Source of the DNA: Cupriavidus taiwanensis
Lineage (GTDB): Bacteria; Pseudomonadota; Gammaproteobacteria; Burkholderiales; Burkholderiaceae
DNA length: 64,000 nt
Assembly: GCF_900249755.1 (NCBI RefSeq)
Contig: NZ_LT976853.1
Location: 3,326,034-3,390,033 of the forward strand
Reading direction: 5' to 3'
This document shows, one piece after another, positions 53,004 to 64,000 of this stretch. Position numbers and translations under genes: made by a program. The first letter of the stretch is position 1. Every line of letters starts with the position of its first letter. Below the pieces are notes generated by a model. That model ran no database searches and was not told where the DNA came from. It saw only the letters and a list, made by a program, of their open reading frames with translations.

Positions 53004-53543
53004 ATGACGAAATTCACCGTGCGGCCAATGGTCTCGTCCGACCTGCCGGCCGTGCTGGCCGTGCAGGCCAGCTGCTATACCGGGGGCCTGCTGGAAAGCC
53101 AGGCGGCGCTGGCCAGCCGGCTGGCGCTGTCGCCGGCCACCTGCTGGGTCGCGCACGATCCCGCGCAGCGCGGCACCCTCGCCGCCTACCTGTTCACCCA
53201 CGCCTGGCCCGAACACAGCCTGCCGCCGCTGGATGGCGTGCTTGACGATGGCTGGCGCCGGCAAGCCGCCGCCGACACCCTGACCTGGTTCGTGCACGAC
53301 ATGGCCGTGGCCCCCGCCGGCCGCGGCGCCGGGCTGGCGCCGCGCCTGTACGCGGCGGCGCAGGCGGCTGCGCTTGACGCCGGGCTGCGGCGCTCGCGGC
53401 TGATCGCGGTGCAGTCTGCCGCGTCATGGTGGCGCAGGCTTGGGTACGCGCCGGTGGCTGCCGGAACGGCGTCGCGGCATGCGGTCAAGCTGGGTGACTA
53501 TGGAGTGGATGCGGTGTTGATGGAGCGGGTGTTGGCGGCTTGA
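53004..53543 (+). CDS. GNAT-family N-acetyltransferase
   Basis: This 179-residue single-domain acyltransferase has the acetyl-CoA site in VHDMAVAPAGRGAGLAPRLY (Q/RxxGxG/A pattern as GRGAGLAP) and the family start FTVRPMVSSDLPAVLAVQAS. The substrate cannot be predicted. It is divergent from the Bug-type gene (219-base gap). ATG 53004 lies directly behind CTATAATCCGCCG, which includes a good -10-like TATAAT, so translation may start on a leaderless or very short-leader transcript. Confidence 0.87.
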   Translation: MTKFTVRPMVSSDLPAVLAVQASCYTGGLLESQAALASRLALSPATCWVAHDPAQRGTLAAYLFTHAWPEHSLPPLDGVLDDGWRRQAAADTLTWFVHDMAVAPAGRGAGLAPRLYAAAQAAALDAGLRRSRLIAVQSAASWWRRLGYAPVAAGTASRHAVKLGDYGVDAVLMERVLAA

Positions 53544-53562
53544 GGGCCGGGCATCGGCCTTA

Positions 53563-53596
53563 ATGAAAAAGCCCGCCGGTTTGGGGCGGGCGGGCT
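53563..53596 (-). terminator. Terminator of the gltBD operon
   Basis: On the minus strand AGCCCGCC pairs with GGCGGGCT and is followed by TTTTC. It lies close to the convergent GNAT gene and about 190 bases after gltD, beyond the REP element, so assignment to gltBD is inferred. Confidence 0.65.
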
Positions 53597-53624
53597 CAGA
53601 GTGCGTTTGCGATCCCGTTTGGGT

Positions 53625-53753
53625 GCTCCCTCTCCCGCTTGCGGGAGAGGGTCGGGGTGAGGGCCAGGCCTGTCAACGAAGTCCGCGCCGGTCGTCTGCC
53701 GGCGCCTGCCCTCACCCCCTGCCCCTCTCCCGCGAGCGGGAGAGGGGAGCAAA
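53625..53753. repeat. Composite REP-like palindromic element (two hairpins)
   Basis: The left hairpin is CCCTCTCCCGC / GCGGGAGAGGG (53628-53651) with loop TT. The right hairpin is CCCCTCTCCCGC / GCGGGAGAGGGG (53722-53747) with loop GA. The spacer has GGTGAGGGCCAG and GCCGGCGCCTGCCCTCACCC. The arrangement equals that at 661-786. It lies between the convergent GNAT and gltD genes. Confidence 0.8.
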
Positions 53754-53781
53754 GCCGCAGCGGATGACGCTTGTCAGCAAA

Positions 53782-55245
<1,464 letters not shown>

Positions 55246-55366
55246 GTTGCGTCCTTGGTCATGCTGCGCGGGACCGGCGGCGTCGCCGGCCCTGCGGTGG
55301 GGTCAGTATCTTGTCGGGGCCGCGGCGGCTTGCCGCGGCCCCTCTGCGTGGTTGCGTCGCGCTCGC

Positions 55367-60172
<4,806 letters not shown>

Positions 60173-60380
60173 GGGCTGAATTCCGGTGAAGGCTGCGCGA
60201 ACGACTGGGCGTACCGGAACGGGGACCGCGCGCTTTCTATATATCCAGCCGGCCGAGGTCGGCGGAGAAATTCGGGGACGAAGCTGTCTGCGGGCCGCAG
60301 CGGCGTACACGAGCGTGACGCGCCGCACAATGACTGTGGGTGGAGCAACTATATGGGAATCGCCTGCGCCTCGCAAAAAA

Positions 60381-60446
60381 ATTAAACGGGGTCAGAACAC
60401 ATTAATTGACGCACCGTTTCGGTGAATCGATTAAATGGGGACACAT
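60381..60446. repeat. Left flank of the RAYT element: imperfect direct repeats around a hairpin
   Basis: ATTAAACGGGGTCAGAACAC (60381-60400) and ATTAAATGGGGACACAT (60430-60446) are imperfect direct repeats, with the small hairpin CACCG-TTT-CGGTG (60412-60424) between them. The second repeat resembles, in inverted orientation, AAAATAGGGACGGAT at the right end. This is likely the boundary of the transposase-carrying unit. Confidence 0.5.
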
Positions 60447-60451
60447 ATATT

Positions 60452-61171
60452 TTATGGCGCTTCAAGCTCATCTGCGACCTTGGTTTGCACCTTCTTGGGG
60501 CGTCCTTTCGGCAACGGTTGCACGCGCCGGGTGGCATGTCTCTCCAGCTGCGCCAGGAACGCGTCGTCTCCCAGCGGCCAGCCGCTATGCGCATGGGCGC
60601 GCAAGGTGTCCAGGGTCCTGCCGGACAGGCCTTCGGCGCTGAGCATGCGGTAGTTCGACTGCCGCTCGAACGGGGTATTGCCCAGTTCCCAGTAGGCGGC
60701 GTGGTCGCTGACAAACGGGCTGGCCTCGATGCCGGCATGATGGCGGTAGCTGCTCCAGCGGTCGCTCTCCGGGGTGTTGACCTCCCCGGCACGGACCGCG
60801 TTGCCCTCGACGTAGAGCATGGCCGGCAGCATCCATTGCGCCGGATCAAACACCGCGGAGCGGAAGCGCCCTTCCCACAGCGTGCCGGTGCGGCCCGCGA
60901 CGCGGTTGAAGTAGCGCGCGTAGCGGCGGCCGACGGCCTGCATGGTCAGGCTAAGCGCGTCCTCACTTTTCGGAGTGGCCACGAGATGCACGTGGTTGGG
61001 CCGCAGCGCGTAGGCGTGGACGGCCAGGTCGTGCTCGCGCGCGGCCATGCGCAGGCAATCGAGGTAATGCAGGTAGTCGTCAGGGCCCAGGAACACGGGC
61101 TGGCGGTTGTTGCCGCGCTGCAACACCAGCGCGGGCAATCCGGTGGGAGAAAAACGGGGAAGACGGGCCAT
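60452..61171 (-). CDS. REP-associated tyrosine transposase (RAYT, Y1/HUH type)
   Basis: This 239-residue protein belongs to the IS200-related transposases associated with REP sequences. It starts ARLPRFSPTGLPALVLQRGN and has the HUH motif in YALRPNHVHLVATP. The segment AVGRRYARYFNRVAGRTGTLW contains the candidate catalytic Tyr, and EGRFRSAVFDPAQWMLPAM follows. RAYTs are single-copy, domesticated-like enzymes that cut and move REP palindromes. The gene is intact and sits between gltB and dgt. GC-rich REP-like palindromes occur at four places in this window. Confidence 0.9.
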   Translation of the reverse strand: MARLPRFSPTGLPALVLQRGNNRQPVFLGPDDYLHYLDCLRMAAREHDLAVHAYALRPNHVHLVATPKSEDALSLTMQAVGRRYARYFNRVAGRTGTLWEGRFRSAVFDPAQWMLPAMLYVEGNAVRAGEVNTPESDRWSSYRHHAGIEASPFVSDHAAYWELGNTPFERQSNYRMLSAEGLSGRTLDTLRAHAHSGWPLGDDAFLAQLERHATRRVQPLPKGRPKKVQTKVADELEAP

Positions 61172-61180
61172 GGCAGGTCA

Positions 61181-61226
61181 TGCGGGCTGGGATGCCCGCA
61201 TCATAGCCTGATCCGTCCCTATTTTT
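61181..61226. repeat. Right flank of the RAYT element: hairpin and end repeat
   Basis: TGCGGGC and GCCCGCA form a 7-bp stem (61181-61200), just upstream of the transposase start. Then, on the minus strand, AAAAATAGGGACGGAT (61211-61226) matches, in inverted orientation, the left-end repeat. It abuts the dgt stop codon. Confidence 0.5.
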
Positions 61227-62368
61227 CAGTTGGCATTCCCCTCGCTGACCGCGAAGATGCGGCGATGCTCGCGGATGGCGTAGCGGTCTGTCATGCCGGC
61301 AATGTAATGGGCGATCAGCCGTGACTGGTCGCCGCCGTGGCCGGCCTGATACTGCGGCGGCAGCAGGCGCGAATCGGACATGAAGGCCTGGAACAGGTCG
61401 CCGACGATGCGCTGGGCCTTGGCCGACATCCGCATCACCAGGTAATGTCGGTACAGGTGGCGGAACAGGAAGCGCTTGAGCGCGGCGGCTTCCTCGTGGA
61501 TCTGCGGGCTGAAGCCGACCAGCGGGCCGGCGGCGCGCACCGCGTCGATATTGCGCGGGTTGGCGTCGGCGATATTGCGGCTGGTGGTTTCGATCAGGTC
61601 GACGATCAGCGTGTTGATCATGCGCCGGACCGTCTCGTTGATGGCGCGGCGGCCGTTGATGCCGGGGAAGGCGTCGGCCACCTCGGCCCGGTGGCGCGCC
61701 CACATCGGCACTTCGTCGAGCTGCTCCAGCGTCAGCAGGCCGGAGCGCAGCCCGTCGTCGATATCGTGGTTGTTGTACGCGATCTCGTCGGCAAGGTTGG
61801 CCAGCTGCGCCTCCAGCGACGGTTGCGTGCCTTCCAGGAAGCGCCGTCCCAGCTCGCCCAGCGCCGAGGCATTGACGCGCGAGCAATGCTTGAGGATGCC
61901 CTCGCGCGTCTCGAAGGTCAGGTTCAGCCCGTTGAAGCCGCCGTAGCGCTCTTCCAGCTCGTCCACCACCAGCAGGCTCTGCAGGTTGTGCTCGAAGCCG
62001 CCGTGGTTTTTCATGCACTGGTTCAGCGCGTCCTGCCCGGCATGGCCGAACGGCGTGTGGCCCAGGTCGTGCGCCAGCGAGATTGCCTCGACCAGGTCTT
62101 CATTGAGCCGCAGGTTGCGCGCGATCGAGCGGGCGATCTGCGCCACCTCCAGGCTGTGGGTCAGCCGCGTGCGGAACAGGTCGCCCTCGTGGTTGACGAA
62201 GACCTGAGTCTTGTACTCGAGCCGCCGGAACGCCGTGCTGTGGATCACGCGGTCGCGGTCGCGCTGGAATTCGCTGCGCGACAGCGACGCGGGTTCGGCG
62301 TGCACCCGCCCGCGCGTCTGCGCGGAGCGGGCGGCGTACGGGGCGAGGTGGCTTTCAAAGTCGGTCAT
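61226..62368 (-). CDS. dgt: dGTP triphosphohydrolase-like HD-domain protein
   Basis: This 380-residue HD-superfamily enzyme hydrolyses dNTPs to nucleosides and triphosphate. The N-terminus has [20 protein letters not shown] and [10 protein letters not shown]. The metal-binding motif is in [40 protein letters not shown] (HD pair) and [13 protein letters not shown] (distal Asp). The length and lack of extra insert fit the dGTPase-like type 2 group. It lies 48 bases behind aroB. Confidence 0.93.
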   Translation of the reverse strand: MTDFESHLAPYAARSAQTRGRVHAEPASLSRSEFQRDRDRVIHSTAFRRLEYKTQVFVNHEGDLFRTRLTHSLEVAQIARSIARNLRLNEDLVEAISLAHDLGHTPFGHAGQDALNQCMKNHGGFEHNLQSLLVVDELEERYGGFNGLNLTFETREGILKHCSRVNASALGELGRRFLEGTQPSLEAQLANLADEIAYNNHDIDDGLRSGLLTLEQLDEVPMWARHRAEVADAFPGINGRRAINETVRRMINTLIVDLIETTSRNIADANPRNIDAVRAAGPLVGFSPQIHEEAAALKRFLFRHLYRHYLVMRMSAKAQRIVGDLFQAFMSDSRLLPPQYQAGHGGDQSRLIAHYIAGMTDRYAIREHRRIFAVSEGNAN

Positions 62369-62416
62369 GCAGCGCGTCCGGTGGCTGGGTCGGGGTGGCG
62401 AGGCATAACCGATCGG

Positions 62417-63523
62417 TCAGGCGACCGGTGCCTCGGTGGGAGGTTTCAGGACGGCGTGCGCCAGCGTTGCGCGCAGATCCGCGTCCGGCACGCTGGTGAT
62501 GAACGCCTCGCCGAGCTTTTTCAGCAGGATGAACTTGATGCTGCCGGCCTCGGCCTTCTTGTCGACCTTCATCAGTTCGATATAGCGCTCGGCGCCCAGT
62601 TCCGGCGCCACCACCGGCAGCATCGCCGCCTGCGTGAGCGTGCGCACGCGCGCCAGCGTCTCGATATCGATAAAGCCCAGCCGGTGCGACAGGTCGGCGG
62701 CCATCACCATGCCGCAGCCGACGGCTTCGCCGTGCAGCCAGGCGCCGTAGCCCATGCCAGCCTCGATCGCATGGCCAAAGGTATGGCCGAAATTGAGGAT
62801 GGCGCGCAGCCCGCCCTCGCGTTCGTCCTGCGCCACCACGCCGGCCTTGATTTCGCACGAGCGCTGCACCGCCACGGCCATCAGTTCGGGGTCGCAGTCG
62901 TTCAGCGCCTTGATGTTGCGCTCGATCCAGCCGAAGTACTCGGCATCGGCGATGGCGCCGTGCTTGATGACCTCGGCCATGCCGGCGGCCAGTTCGCGCG
63001 GCGGCAGCGTGCGCAGCGTGTCGATATCGGCGATCACCGCGTTGGGCTGGTGGAACGCACCGATCATGTTCTTGCCGAGCGGGTGGTTGATGCCGGTCTT
63101 GCCGCCCACCGATGAATCGACCTGCGCCAACAGCGTGGTCGGCATCTGGATGAACGGGACGCCGCGCATATAGCACGCGGCGGCAAACCCGGTCATGTCG
63201 CCGACCACGCCGCCGCCCAGCGCCACCAGCGTGGTCTTGCGGTCGGCGCCGGCCTGCAGCAGCGCGTCGAAGATCCGGTTCAGCGTTTCCCAGTGCTTGA
63301 AGGACTCGCCGTCGGGCAGCGTGACGGTGCGCACGGTCTTGCCCAGCGCGGTGAGCGTGGCCGCGACGCGCGCCGCATAGAGCGGCCCGACGGTTTCATT
63401 GGTGACGATGACGGCGTGCTGGCCGCGCACGTGCGGGCGCAGCAGCTCGGCGTTGTCGAGCAGGCCGGTGCCGATGTGGATGGGGTAGCTGCGCTCGCCC
63501 AGGTCGACTTCAAGGGTAATCAT
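62417..63523 (-). CDS. aroB: 3-dehydroquinate synthase AroB
   Basis: This 368-residue NAD- and zinc-dependent enzyme performs the second step of the shikimate pathway. It contains [20 protein letters not shown] (NAD site), [20 protein letters not shown] (catalytic Lys), and the zinc ligands in [17 protein letters not shown] and [11 protein letters not shown]. It overlaps aroK by 4 bases. Confidence 0.97.
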   Translation of the reverse strand: MITLEVDLGERSYPIHIGTGLLDNAELLRPHVRGQHAVIVTNETVGPLYAARVAATLTALGKTVRTVTLPDGESFKHWETLNRIFDALLQAGADRKTTLVALGGGVVGDMTGFAAACYMRGVPFIQMPTTLLAQVDSSVGGKTGINHPLGKNMIGAFHQPNAVIADIDTLRTLPPRELAAGMAEVIKHGAIADAEYFGWIERNIKALNDCDPELMAVAVQRSCEIKAGVVAQDEREGGLRAILNFGHTFGHAIEAGMGYGAWLHGEAVGCGMVMAADLSHRLGFIDIETLARVRTLTQAAMLPVVAPELGAERYIELMKVDKKAEAGSIKFILLKKLGEAFITSVPDADLRATLAHAVLKPPTEAPVA

Positions 63524-64000
63524 GGATTGGGGTCCTGCGCCGGGGGTTCGGCATCGTCCGCGGGCGGGGACGCCGGCTGCGGGGGATCGATCCGGAAACC
63601 GGCCATTTCAAGTTGCATCAACACCATATTAGCAAGCTGCGCCACCGAGGGCTTGCCGGTTTCGATGATGAAGTCGGCGACTTCGCGGTATAGCGGGTCG
63701 CGCTCGGCGTACAGCGCCTCGAGCTTGCCCTTGGGGTCCTCGGTCTGCAGCAGCGGGCGGTTGCGGTCGTGCCGAGTGCGCAGCCACAGGTCGTGCGGGC
63801 TGGCGCGCAGGTACACCACCGTGCCGCGGGCCTTCAGCACCGCGCGGTTCTCGGCGCGCAGCACGGCGCCGCCGCCGGTGGCCAGCACGATGCCCTGGCG
63901 CTGCGCCAGTTCGCGGATCATCGCGGCCTCGCGGTCGCGGAAGCCGGCCTCGCCCTCGAGTTCGAAGATCACCGGGATGCGCACGCCGCAGTGCGCCTCG
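63520..64000 (-). CDS. aroK: Shikimate kinase AroK, C-terminal part (cut by window edge)
   Basis: Only about 160 residues are visible; the N-terminus with the P-loop lies beyond the right edge. The visible part starts [20 protein letters not shown]. It has the shikimate-binding segment [17 protein letters not shown], the lid [18 protein letters not shown], and ends in a Pro-rich tail. It catalyses phosphorylation of shikimate and precedes aroB in the same operon. The track-like GTG at 63984 is an internal codon, not the start. Confidence 0.93.
   Translation of the reverse strand, partial: EAHCGVRIPVIFELEGEAGFRDREAAMIRELAQRQGIVLATGGGAVLRAENRAVLKARGTVVYLRASPHDLWLRTRHDRNRPLLQTEDPKGKLEALYAERDPLYREVADFIIETGKPSVAQLANMVLMQLEMAGFRIDPPQPASPPADDAEPPAQDPNP

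Noticed and set aside
60173-60376. Longer GltB N-terminus to 60376
   Set aside because: Arg/Pro-rich translation of the leader region with no match to the GltB propeptide.

Overview
The window is high-GC DNA with dense, short-spaced operons. Its gene order fits a beta-proteobacterium of the Burkholderiaceae, most likely Cupriavidus or a close Ralstonia relative. The main evidence is the long housekeeping block aroK-aroB-dgt / gltB-gltD / mla / murA-his-tat / degS-like / petABC-sspAB, together with a porin of the beta-proteobacterial type. The genus call is inference from gene content and gene order; no database search was possible.

Positions 1-14000 are the accessory half. A truncated AraC-type regulator is followed by a purine permease and an 8-oxoguanine-deaminase-like amidohydrolase. 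Next comes a type VI secretion module read on the minus strand: vgrG, then a large cell-wall-directed effector, then four tandem copies of a small secreted protein that are best explained as immunity proteins. One of the four copies is frameshifted. Beyond vgrG lie a small unrecognised ORF, a DUF4258/HTH toxin-antitoxin-like pair, and stretches of palindromic repeats.

Positions 14000-22000 hold a sugar-acid locus. A TRAP transporter and a fructuronate-reductase-type dehydrogenase are on the minus strand. They are divergent from a ManD-type dehydratase, a zinc dehydrogenase and a PfkB sugar kinase. Together they can be read as uptake and conversion of L-gulonate or D-mannonate to 2-keto-3-deoxy-6-phosphogluconate. 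A 2TM-domain protein and a LytS/LytR-type two-component pair follow, with the same 2TM module at the N-terminus of the kinase.

From 24000 on, the window is mostly core genes: tRNA-Thr, sspBA, petABC (cytochrome bc1), mscL, a NIF3-like protein, a DegS-like protease, a porin, tatABC with hinT, the his operon with marC inside it, murA, ibaG, an ABC-2 exporter pair and mlaFEDACB. A Bug-type binding protein and a GNAT acetyltransferase separate this block from gltBD, a REP-associated tyrosine transposase, dgt, aroB and a partial aroK at the right edge.

Repeats are a recurring theme. GC-rich palindromes of one REP-like family occur near 0.7, 12.5, 13.85 and 53.7 kb, and the same window carries a RAYT transposase at 60.5 kb. 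Several rho-independent terminators are clear. No rRNA, CRISPR array, integrase or convincing riboswitch was seen.
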